In this document: one piece after another, positions 1 through 5,324 of the stretch
How the letters are laid out: every line of letters begins with the position of its first letter
Numbering within the stretch: the first letter of the stretch is position 1
From: Anaerolineales bacterium
GTDB lineage: Bacteria > Chloroflexota > Anaerolineae > Anaerolineales > DRMV01
Length of the DNA: 5,324 bases
NCBI GenBank assembly: GCA_026991215.1
Contig: JALXBY010000213.1
Span: forward strand, 1-5,324
Reading direction: 5' to 3'
Notes under the pieces: generated by a model
Database searches by the model: none
Seen by the model: only the letters and a program-made list of their open reading frames with translations
What the model was told of the DNA's origin: nothing
Made by a program: the position numbers and the translations under genes

Positions 1-307
1 GAAGGCCTACAAGCCCTACATGGGCGATACCATCAGCGCGGAAACCCTTTCCATCACCACGGGCAAGCCCCAGACCCTCTACCTGGACGAAAAGGACCGG
101 GACCTGCTCCGGGGCAAGAAGGTGGTGCTGGTGGACGACGTCATCAGCACCGGTTCTACCTTGCAGGGGATGCGCCTGGTGGTGGAAAAGGCCGGTGCAA
201 AGGTGGTGGGCGAGGCCGCCATCTGCACGGAAGGCGAACGGGCCAAATGGGCCAACATCATCGCCCTGGGGCACCTCCCGCTGTTTTTCGAGGAAAACAA
301 TGGATGA
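1..307 (+). CDS. Type I phosphoribosyltransferase, adenine phosphoribosyltransferase-like (3' part only)
   Basis: The reading frame enters from the left edge (first full codon at base 2) and ends at TGA 305-307, leaving about 101 C-terminal residues. Type I phosphoribosyltransferases join a nucleobase to PRPP, or release it, in cytoplasmic nucleotide salvage. The diagnostic PRPP-binding loop is clear: VVLVDDVISTGST at visible residues 41-53, with the paired acidic residues and the TGST turn. Upstream, the stretch around SITTGKPQTLYLDEKD fits the hood and flexible-loop region of Apt/Hpt-like proteins that use a DDVISTGGT-type loop. Family members are usually about 170-200 residues, so roughly the first 70-90 are missing. 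The ATG at base 20 is internal and not the start. Which base it uses (adenine, hypoxanthine, or a regulatory role) cannot be decided from this part. It converges on fabH across a 110-bp repeat. The family call is firm and the substrate is inference. Confidence 0.88.
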   Translation, partial: KAYKPYMGDTISAETLSITTGKPQTLYLDEKDRDLLRGKKVVLVDDVISTGSTLQGMRLVVEKAGAKVVGEAAICTEGERAKWANIIALGHLPLFFEENNG

Positions 308-411
308 TGGCAGTCAGCCGTCAGCAGTGAGCAGTCAGCGGTGAGCGCACTGCGGACTGCGCACTGCGCACCACCGACCGCTGACTGCTGACTGCCGACT
401 GCACACTGCCA
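308..411. repeat. Imperfect inverted repeat of degenerate 7-bp units filling a convergent gap
   Basis: Arms 308-342 and 377-411 pair at 30 of 35 positions by direct comparison. Mismatches are at 329/390, 323/396, 319/400, 316/403 and 315/404. The inner 12 bp (331-342 with 377-388) pair perfectly, and the loop is 34 nt (343-376). The left arm is five tandem heptads of the form NGTSAGC, starting at 312, 319, 326, 333 and 340. The loop has three heptads, GCACTGC, GGACTGC and GCACTGC, at 347-367. The right arm carries the complementary heptads GCTGACT, GCTGACT, GCCGACT and GCACACT at 380-407. The repeat begins at the base after the phosphoribosyltransferase stop codon and ends 6 bp before the fabH stop codon. 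As RNA it would form a long hairpin from either direction, so a bidirectional terminator or mRNA 3'-end protecting role is plausible. There is no U-tract, so this is inference. It may also be one copy of a dispersed genomic repeat family. Confidence 0.85.
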
Positions 412-417
412 CCCCCA

Positions 418-1578
418 TCATCCCTGCCCGCTGCCCTCGGCCTCTGGAGTCGAGGGCCTTTCCGTTTGTGGGGCCGGGGGCTTTTCTTCCTGCTTCCCCT
501 GAAAGCGCTGCCGCAACGCCTGCCAGCGAGACCGCAGCCGCTGGCCCAAGCCCGGTTCTCGCCTGGGCCGGGGCCGTCGGGGTAAGGGTCCTGTCCACCG
601 GACGAGCACCGCACCCGAGGTCATGCCCGCGCCAAAGCCCACCAGGACCACCAGGTCCCCGGGTCGCAACCGACGCTGTTGCGCGGCCTCGTACGCGGCC
701 AGGGGGATGGACGCGGTGGAGGTGTTCCCGTAGCGGTCCATGTTGAGTACGAAGCGCTCCATGGGCATCCGCAGTTGCTTGGCTGCGGCCTCGATGATGC
801 GCCGATTGGCCTGATGCGGGATGATGAGGGTCACGTCCTCGGTGGTCAGTCCGGCCTTTTCCAGGACTTCCTGCACCGCGTGGGCCATGGCCCGGGTCGC
901 GAACCGAAAGACGGCCCGGCCGTTCATCTGGATGTAGTGCATACGCTTCCGCACGGTCTCCTCACTGGCCGGTTGCCGACTGCCGCCGGCCGGGAGCAGG
1001 AGCAGGTCCGCGGCCGAACCGTCGCAGTGCAGGGCCGAGGCCAGCACGCCCCCAGGTTCCTCCGCAGCCTGAAGCACGAACGCACCGGCCGCGTCGCCAA
1101 AGAGCACGCAGGTATTCCGGTCCTGCCAGTCCACGATGCGGGAGAGGTTCTCCGTGCCGATGACCAGGGCGTTGTTGACCGTGCCGGTACGAATCAAAGC
1201 CGTGGCCACGCTCAAGGCATAGATGAAGCCCGTGCACGCGGCCATCACGTCGAACGCGCCGGCCCGCTTCGCGCCCAGCATGTCCTGCACCAAACAGGCC
1301 GTGGCCGGGAAGAAGGGGTAATCCGGCGAACTGGTGGCCACGATAATCATCTCCACGTCCCGGGGCGAAAGCCCCGCCATGCGCAACGCGTCCCTGGCCG
1401 CCCGGGCCCCCAGCGTCGAGGGGTATTCCTCCTCGTCCGCAATGTGTCGTTCCCGGATGCCGGTTCGGGTGCGTATCCATTCGTCGCTGGTCTCCACCAT
1501 TTGGGCCAGGTCGTTGTTGGTGAGCACCTTCTCGGGCACCGCAATGCCCCATCCGGTGATGTGGGCAAACCGTGGCAT
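418..1578 (-). CDS. fabH: Beta-ketoacyl-ACP synthase III (FabH) with extended C-terminal tail
   Basis: FabH condenses an acyl-CoA primer (acetyl-CoA or a branched primer) with malonyl-ACP, the first step of type II fatty-acid synthesis in the cytoplasm. The whole triad is visible in the 386-residue product: Cys115 in MAACTGFIYAL, His255 in IPHQANRR and Asn285 in MDRYGNTSTASIPLA. The C-terminal GFGAGMTSGAVLVRW (residues 314-328) closes the thiolase fold, and the N-terminal SDEWIRTRTGIRERH (31-45) is typical. The start at 1578 is chosen because GGGAGGG lies just upstream and MPRFAHITGWGIAVPE matches the family N-terminus. The in-frame ATG at 1656 would add 26 residues foreign to FabH. Typical FabH is about 310-335 residues. 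Here about 56 residues follow the fold (331-386), rich in Pro, Arg, Gln and Glu, probably disordered and of unknown role. It lies 158 bp downstream of phnE, behind a hairpin, with no other fatty-acid genes in view. Primer preference cannot be read. Confidence 0.95.
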   Translation of the reverse strand: MPRFAHITGWGIAVPEKVLTNNDLAQMVETSDEWIRTRTGIRERHIADEEEYPSTLGARAARDALRMAGLSPRDVEMIIVATSSPDYPFFPATACLVQDMLGAKRAGAFDVMAACTGFIYALSVATALIRTGTVNNALVIGTENLSRIVDWQDRNTCVLFGDAAGAFVLQAAEEPGGVLASALHCDGSAADLLLLPAGGSRQPASEETVRKRMHYIQMNGRAVFRFATRAMAHAVQEVLEKAGLTTEDVTLIIPHQANRRIIEAAAKQLRMPMERFVLNMDRYGNTSTASIPLAAYEAAQQRRLRPGDLVVLVGFGAGMTSGAVLVRWTGPLPRRPRPRREPGLGQRLRSRWQALRQRFQGKQEEKPPAPQTERPSTPEAEGSGQG

Positions 1579-1589
1579 GGAACCCTCCC
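1579..1589 (-). promoter_or_regulatory. Ribosome binding site deciding the fabH start
   Basis: On the minus strand GGGAGGG (1583-1589) is followed by TTCC and then ATG at 1578, giving 5 nt between the GGAGG core and the start codon. No comparable site precedes the longer in-frame ATG at 1656. Confidence 0.8.
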
Positions 1590-1602
1590 ATTCATGCGGG
1601 TT

Positions 1603-1679
1603 GAAGAAAAAGCGAAAACCACCGGGACAGGGCCCGGCCCGACCGGACAGCGACATCCCCGGACCAAGCCCCGTCCCGG
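1603..1679 (-). terminator. GC-rich stem-loop with T-rich tract between phnE and fabH (terminator or leader attenuator)
   Basis: Read on the minus strand, CCGGGACGGGG (1669-1679) can pair with CCCTGTCCCGG (1622-1632) over 11 bp with one G-U wobble, closing a 36-nt GC-rich loop. After three further bases comes a T-rich run, TTTTCGCTTTTTCTT (1604-1618). This is the shape of an intrinsic terminator for the phn transcript, though the loop is long and the T-tract is interrupted. Only about 25 nt separate the T-tract from the fabH start codon, with the ribosome site inside them. A fabH promoter could therefore not lie wholly downstream of it. If real, it either allows read-through or regulates fabH from its leader. 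The structure is seen; the function is inferred. Confidence 0.45.
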
Positions 1680-1736
1680 GTCTACTCTAATCAACACCAC
1701 AACCGCAACATCGGGACGCGAAACCGGCGGAATCTT

Positions 1737-3866
1737 CTACACCAGCCGCTTGCGGATGCCCGCGCTGACGAAGTCCAGGGTGGCCACGGTGAGGGCAATC
1801 AGCCACACGGCCAGACCCGCGTGCTGGTACTGCACCTGCCGAATCCACTGGATGAGCAAAAAGCCGATGCCGCCGCCACCCACCAGCCCGATGACCGTGG
1901 ACATGCGTACGTTGATGTCCCACCGGTACAGGGAGTACGCGGTGAAGTGGGGCAGCACCTGGGGAAGCACCGCGTACATGATGGTCTGCAACCGGTTCGC
2001 GCCAGTGGATTGAATCGCCTCGATGGGCCCGGGATGGATGCTTTCAATGGCCTCGGAGTACAACTTGCCCAGGGCGGCGATGGTATGCAGCGTCAGCGCG
2101 ATGAAGCCTGCAAAAGGCCCCAGGCCGACCCAAATCACGCCCACCAGGCCCCAGATGAGGGGTTCGATGGACCGTACCACGTTCATGATGAGGCGCACCA
2201 CCGCGTAGATGCCCTGGCCCAGGGGCACGGGGCGGCTTTCCGGCCAGCGGTAGCCGATGACCAGGCCCACGATGGCGGCCAGCCCACTTACGGCCCACAT
2301 CAGTTTGGGTTCCACCACGGCCACCTCTTCGGGGGGCCATGCCAGGGCCAGGATGCCACGGGCGTACCCCAGGCCCAGCAGCGCACCGGGCACGGCCAGA
2401 AGCGCGGCCAGGCCCACCATGCGGATGGCCGTGCGCACCGCGGCGGGCATGTGGGCCATGAGCCGTTCCTGGGCCCGGCCCATGAGCCGGAAGCCCACCA
2501 GGGCCATGCCGCCCACCAGCACCGCGCTGGTCAGGGCCACCGCGACCGGGGCTTGTTCCAGCCCGCCCATCTGCCGGGAGACCCAATGCGCGGCCTGCAG
2601 GCCCAGCCATCCGCCCAGGCTCAGCCCCAGCACCCCGCCAAGCAACCCCTGCATGGAGACCCGCAGGGTAGACATCAGGTTCCGGGCCGCGAGGAAGGAA
2701 AGGGGCACGGCCAGCACCATGCCCACGAAGGTGGCCATGAACCCCATCATGATGCTGACCAGCATGGCCTGAAGCGCGAGTTTCATCTCCCGGCTCAGCG
2801 TGCCGGTGAAGCGCAGCGCGCCGGGTTGCACCACGTGCAGTTTGTGAATCTGCGGTCCTTTGGCAATGTCCGGGATGACCACGTCCGGGATGTACATTTG
2901 GGTTTCAAAAGTGCCGTCTGGCCCCACCTCGATTTCCGTCGGTCCCACGCCCCGGGGCGTGAACTCGTTGCCGATGGGGTTCTCCCACTTGATTTTCACC
3001 TTCTTGCCCGGGACGAAGCCGCCCCCGCGGATGGTCAACAGGGTGCCGTATTGCAACCGGCCCTTGTCGTCCCGGGTGCTGAGCTGGCCGCAGGTGGGTT
3101 CCACCACCACCCAGGGGCCGTCGTCGCGAGGCTGGTTCACGGGCGGGGGCTGGGACCCCGGCGGGCAGGGGGCCTGAATCCGGGCCGTGGCCCGCAGCTC
3201 GCTGGCCCGGTAGTCGAAGGCCGCGCGCCAGGGCCAGAGGATGTCCCCCAGAATGCGGCTGGTCTCCCGGTATTCCCGAATGGCCTTGGGCACGTTGATT
3301 TCCACAATCCAGTTCCCCAGGATGAGCAACCCGACCAGGGTCAGGGCAATCAGGCCGGACCAGCCCATTTGGGCTTCATCAGGGCGCACGTGCCAGGCGT
3401 CCACGATGTTCCACCACCATAGCCCGGCCACCACCGCGGCCATGGTCATGAGCAGGGTGCCATAGAGTTGACGGGACCCCGCCGGCGGCATGGCAACTTC
3501 CAGTAACTGCGGACCCACCAGGGGGAAGTACACCAACACCACCACGAGCAGGAAGCCCAGGAAGGTCATGCGGCGGGTGTACTCATCCTGGGGAACCCGC
3601 CGGCTGAAACCGCTGTAAAGCAGGAGAAGCGCGCCCAGGGTCAGGAAGGCCAGGACCGTCAGCCGGAGGAAGACCGTGAAACTCAGGCCATAGACCTGTT
3701 CGGGGAAGCGGGCCCGCTGGGCTGCGGTGAACACGGTCAGCCCGGCCAGGGAAAAGGTGGCCAGGAAGATGTAGAACCCTCGGCGGAACTGCCCGGCCCA
3801 GGCCTGGCCCAGTCCAGGCACCAGGAGGGAAAGGACCGCGTGCAACAGGCGTCGCCAGAAGGTCAT
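1737..3866 (-). CDS. phnE: PhnE-type phosphonate/anion ABC transporter permease, greatly expanded
   Basis: This is the membrane channel of a PhnCDE-type importer, working with the PhnC ATPase encoded just upstream. The C-terminal third is classic PhnE: VVRLIMNVVRSIEPLIWGL (about 556-574), VGLGPFAGFIALTLHTI (580-596), the EAA coupling loop from EAIESIHPGPIEAI (605-618) to AVLPQ (632-636), then RWDINVRMSTVIGLVGGGGIG (648-668, abridged here: key residues WDINVR and VGGGGIG) and a final helix. Usual PhnE is about 260-300 residues; this product has 709. Residues 1-190 hold about five hydrophobic helices and a TM2-like motif, LVPGLGQAWAGQFRRG. Residues about 193-360 form a soluble, probably extracytoplasmic part with an IPT/TIG-like beta domain (LLTIRGGGFVPGKKVKIKW). 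The only two cysteines, about 234 and 259, lie there. The core's first helix (about 363-395, ending PLSFLAARNL) is separated from the rest by about 150 inserted, helix-rich residues. ATG 3866 is preferred to the ATG at 3872 because GGGAGG sits 6 nt upstream of it. The PhnE family call is firm; the substrate is unknown. Confidence 0.9.
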   Translation of the reverse strand: MTFWRRLLHAVLSLLVPGLGQAWAGQFRRGFYIFLATFSLAGLTVFTAAQRARFPEQVYGLSFTVFLRLTVLAFLTLGALLLLYSGFSRRVPQDEYTRRMTFLGFLLVVVLVYFPLVGPQLLEVAMPPAGSRQLYGTLLMTMAAVVAGLWWWNIVDAWHVRPDEAQMGWSGLIALTLVGLLILGNWIVEINVPKAIREYRETSRILGDILWPWRAAFDYRASELRATARIQAPCPPGSQPPPVNQPRDDGPWVVVEPTCGQLSTRDDKGRLQYGTLLTIRGGGFVPGKKVKIKWENPIGNEFTPRGVGPTEIEVGPDGTFETQMYIPDVVIPDIAKGPQIHKLHVVQPGALRFTGTLSREMKLALQAMLVSIMMGFMATFVGMVLAVPLSFLAARNLMSTLRVSMQGLLGGVLGLSLGGWLGLQAAHWVSRQMGGLEQAPVAVALTSAVLVGGMALVGFRLMGRAQERLMAHMPAAVRTAIRMVGLAALLAVPGALLGLGYARGILALAWPPEEVAVVEPKLMWAVSGLAAIVGLVIGYRWPESRPVPLGQGIYAVVRLIMNVVRSIEPLIWGLVGVIWVGLGPFAGFIALTLHTIAALGKLYSEAIESIHPGPIEAIQSTGANRLQTIMYAVLPQVLPHFTAYSLYRWDINVRMSTVIGLVGGGGIGFLLIQWIRQVQYQHAGLAVWLIALTVATLDFVSAGIRKRLV

Positions 3867-3878
3867 GGTCATCCTCCC
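3864..3878 (-). promoter_or_regulatory. Ribosome binding site with tandem ATGs at the phnC/phnE junction
   Basis: The minus strand reads GGGAGG-ATG-ACC-ATG. The first ATG (3870-3872) overlaps the phnC stop codon as ATGA but directly abuts the Shine-Dalgarno sequence, too close for good initiation. The second ATG (3864-3866) has a 6-nt spacer and is the likely phnE start. Either choice implies translational coupling with phnC. Confidence 0.7.
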
Positions 3879-4633
3879 AGGCGTTGTGCTTCTTCACCGT
3901 AGATGCGCTTGAACTCTTCGTCCGAGAGGCGTCGGATGTCCTCACGGGTGCCTTCGTAGACCAGGCGTCCTTCCCGCAGGCCAATGACCCGGGTGGCGTA
4001 GCGCTGTACCAGGTCCAGGTAGTGCAGGCTGCAGATGACGGTGACCCCTTGCTCCCGGTTCAGTCGTTCCAGGTACCCCATGATGGAATGGGCCAGCACC
4101 GGGTCCAGGCTGGCCACGGGTTCATCGGCCAGGATGAGTTTGGGTTCCTGCATCAGGGCCCGGGCGATGGCGACCCGTTGCTTCTGGCCGCCGCTCAGGT
4201 CCGAGGCCCGGACGTGGGCCTTTTCCCGGAGGCCCACGGTTTCCAGGGCTTCCAACGCCCGCTGACGTTCCTCAGGGGGGAAGTAGTACATCAGGCTCCA
4301 CCAGGGGTTGACGTAGCCCAGCCGCCCACTGAGCACGTTCTGAAGTACGGAAATCCGTTCCACCAGGTTGAACTCCTGGAAGATGAACCCAATCTCCCGC
4401 CGCACCCGGCGCAACCCGGCTTCGTCCAGCGCGGTGATGTCCACGTCGTTCCACACGATGCGGCCCTCGGTTGGCTCCACCAGCCGGTTGATGCACCGCA
4501 GCAGGGTAGACTTGCCCGACCCGCTCAAACCGATGACCACCAGAAACTCCCCTTCTTCCACCGTGAAACTCACGTCCCGCAGGGCCACGGTGCCATTGTC
4601 GTACACTTTGGTGAGGTGTTCCACCTTCAGCAT
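3869..4633 (-). CDS. phnC: PhnC-type phosphonate/anion ABC transporter ATP-binding protein
   Basis: This cytoplasmic ATPase dimerises and drives import through the PhnE permease encoded next to it. All ABC motifs are present in the 254-residue product: Walker A GLSGSGKST (35-43), Q-loop Gln86 in IFQEFNL, signature LSGGQ (146-150), Walker B LILADEP (166-172), D-loop SLDP (175-178) and switch His204. Features special to PhnC are the CINRLVEPTEG segment (47-57), the VLSGRLGYVNPWWSL stretch (100-114), the ADEPVASLDP variant, and the CSLHYLDLVQRYATRVIGL end (201-219). The length fits the family (about 250-260). The start at 4633 is chosen because GGGAGG lies 6 nt upstream and the product begins MLKVEHLTKVY, as expected. 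ATGs at 4693, 4681 and 4639 would add 20, 16 or 2 residues. The one at 4681 overlaps the preceding stop codon as ATGA and is the main rival. phnE follows after 2 bp, so the two genes form one operon. Substrate is not determined by the sequence. Confidence 0.94.
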   Translation of the reverse strand: MLKVEHLTKVYDNGTVALRDVSFTVEEGEFLVVIGLSGSGKSTLLRCINRLVEPTEGRIVWNDVDITALDEAGLRRVRREIGFIFQEFNLVERISVLQNVLSGRLGYVNPWWSLMYYFPPEERQRALEALETVGLREKAHVRASDLSGGQKQRVAIARALMQEPKLILADEPVASLDPVLAHSIMGYLERLNREQGVTVICSLHYLDLVQRYATRVIGLREGRLVYEGTREDIRRLSDEEFKRIYGEEAQRLGG

Positions 4634-4645
4634 GGGCATCCTCCC
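4631..4645 (-). promoter_or_regulatory. Ribosome binding site with tandem ATGs at the phnC start
   Basis: The minus strand reads GGGAGG-ATG-CCC-ATG. The first ATG (4637-4639) abuts the Shine-Dalgarno sequence, while the second (4631-4633) has a 6-nt spacer and fits the PhnC N-terminus. The 15-mer differs from the one before phnE (3864-3878) at a single base. Confidence 0.7.
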
Positions 4646-4677
4646 AAAGGGGTTGGGCTTTGCGATTTCCAGGGGCG

Positions 4678-5324
4678 TCATCGTTCCCGGCAATCGATGC
4701 GGAAGGCATCCAGTTCCCAGCGTTTTTTGAGGGCATTGAAGCCCATGTCCAACGCCTTAGGGCAGAAGGTTGCGGGGTCCGATTCGTACTCGATGACGAA
4801 CACCGGCTTCCCGGCCCGGACGAAGGGGAGCAGGGCCTCGCATTCCCCATAGTAGAAACATTCCTCGTTGAGTTCCCAGTCGAAGTCGTGGACCAGTTGG
4901 GGGATTTGGGCCAGGTCGTTCTTGAGGCCAATGGCCAGGCCCCGTTGATGCGCGGCCTGGGCCAGGTAACGGTTGAAGCGCAACTGGTCCGCGGGCGTCA
5001 GGGGGAAGCCGGTGTCATTCTCGAAGCCGTTGACATTGTCCGGGTCCACACCCTGGCAGCCTTTGGCCGCGGCCAGGTCCAGGCGGGCTTCCATCAGGGG
5101 CGCGAGCACGTCCAGGCGGCGGATGTCCAGCCAGCGCTCACCGGGCCAGTTTTCCAGGGGCTTTCCCAGCACCTCTTGGGGGAAGCGGTGTGCGTCGGGC
5201 CGCCAGTCTTCCCAACTGCCCGCGCTGAAGTAACACATCACGTACACCCCACGCGCGCGCAAGTCCTGAATCACCTGGGCCGGTATGTCGAACAGGTCCA
5301 GGTCGAAGACCTCCACGTCCAGGT
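4678..5324 (-). CDS. GH114-family (endo-alpha-1,4-polygalactosaminidase-like) TIM-barrel protein, 5' end cut off
   Basis: The frame is open to the right edge and ends at TGA 4678-4680, giving 214 visible residues. The family is recognised by a run of conserved segments: EVFDLDLFDIP (4-14), VMCYFSAGSWEDWRPD (28-43), GERWLDIR (61-68), the EARLDLAAAKGCQGVDPDNVNGF region (78-100, key residues ARLDLA and DPDN), TGFPLT (104-109), GLKND (132-136), ELNEECF (150-156) and FVIEY (175-179). GH114 proteins act on galactosamine-containing polysaccharides in the characterised cases, but many members are uncharacterised and are usually secreted. Acidic residues in DPDN and ELNEE are the obvious catalytic candidates. 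Most homologues I recall have EPDN where this has DPDN. The GTG at 5316 is not a convincing start, because the in-frame codons before it (Leu-Asp) continue the conserved strand. About 50-90 residues, including any signal peptide, lie outside. The gap to phnC is 44 bp, so co-transcription is likely. Substrate and activity are inference. Confidence 0.82.
   Translation of the reverse strand, partial: LDVEVFDLDLFDIPAQVIQDLRARGVYVMCYFSAGSWEDWRPDAHRFPQEVLGKPLENWPGERWLDIRRLDVLAPLMEARLDLAAAKGCQGVDPDNVNGFENDTGFPLTPADQLRFNRYLAQAAHQRGLAIGLKNDLAQIPQLVHDFDWELNEECFYYGECEALLPFVRAGKPVFVIEYESDPATFCPKALDMGFNALKKRWELDAFRIDCRER

Noticed and set aside
20..22. ATG at base 20 as the start of the phosphoribosyltransferase
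   Set aside because: It would leave only 95 residues, about half a family member, and the frame is open upstream to the window edge.
308..411. CRISPR-like array
   Set aside because: The units are 7 bp, contiguous, degenerate and inverted about a centre. There are no unique spacers and no cas genes.
1579..1656. Upstream extension of fabH to the ATG at 1656
   Set aside because: The added 26 residues do not resemble a FabH N-terminus, the region contains the hairpin and T-rich tract, and the strong Shine-Dalgarno sequence sits before the ATG at 1578.
1680..1736. A sigma-70 promoter for fabH on the minus strand (TTGCGG with a downstream TAGAGT or GTAGAC)
   Set aside because: The hexamers match the consensus poorly, and the spacing is 13 nt for the better -10. 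I could not support a promoter from sequence alone.
679..2013. A 444-codon open frame on the + strand
   Set aside because: It runs antisense across fabH, the intergenic gap and the end of phnE. The product is rich in His, Arg, Gly and Pro with no recognisable family, and the opposite strand carries genes with intact catalytic motifs. It is a GC-rich shadow frame.
1821..3422. A 533-codon open frame on the + strand
   Set aside because: It lies wholly antisense to phnE. Its composition (Gln, His, Pro, Gly) is typical of antisense frames in high-GC DNA, and it has no membrane or domain signature.
3884..4852. A 322-codon open frame on the + strand
   Set aside because: It is antisense to phnC and the end of the GH114-like gene, both of which carry clear family motifs. 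No Shine-Dalgarno sequence or known domain supports it.
5314..5316. GTG at 5314-5316 as the start of the GH114-like gene
   Set aside because: The frame stays open to the window edge and the codons before it continue a conserved family strand, so the true start lies outside the window.

Overview
The window is GC-rich and gene-dense, and looks like ordinary bacterial chromosome. It has no rRNA, tRNA, transposase or CRISPR array. My best guess for the source is a member of the Chloroflexota (Anaerolineae-like). The reasons are high GC, degenerate short-unit CAGTCAGC-type repeats between genes, a very large PhnE-type permease, and a GH114-family protein. This is inference from general familiarity, not a database result, and other high-GC phyla remain possible.

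Layout from left to right: (1) The 3' end of a type I phosphoribosyltransferase gene on the + strand (1-307), cut by the left edge. (2) A convergent gap of 110 bp (308-417), almost completely filled by one large imperfect inverted repeat built from degenerate 7-bp units. (3) fabH on the - strand (418-1578), a beta-ketoacyl-ACP synthase III with its full catalytic triad and an unusual charged, proline-rich C-terminal tail. (4) A 158-bp gap holding a GC-rich stem-loop followed by a T-rich tract, just upstream of fabH. (5) phnE (1737-3866, - strand), a 709-residue permease, more than twice the usual PhnE size. (6) phnC (3869-4633, - strand), the matching ATPase. (7) The 3' part of a GH114-like TIM-barrel protein gene (4678-5324, - strand), cut by the right edge.

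The four minus-strand genes are transcribed in the order GH114-like, phnC, phnE, fabH. phnC and phnE are separated by only 2 bp and share nearly identical translation-start sequences, so they surely act as one unit: PhnC powers import through PhnE of a phosphonate, phosphate ester or related anion. No PhnD-type solute-binding protein gene lies in the window. It may be upstream beyond the right edge or elsewhere. fabH starts fatty-acid synthesis and is probably only a neighbour, since a hairpin separates it from the transporter.

I found no wholly new system. The most interesting element is the expanded PhnE. It has an N-terminal multi-pass module with a TM2-like PGLGQ motif, and an extracytoplasmic IPT/TIG-like beta domain near the protein's only two cysteines. 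A further membrane-rich insertion of about 150 residues splits the conserved permease core. Next in interest is the heptad-built inverted repeat in the convergent gap.
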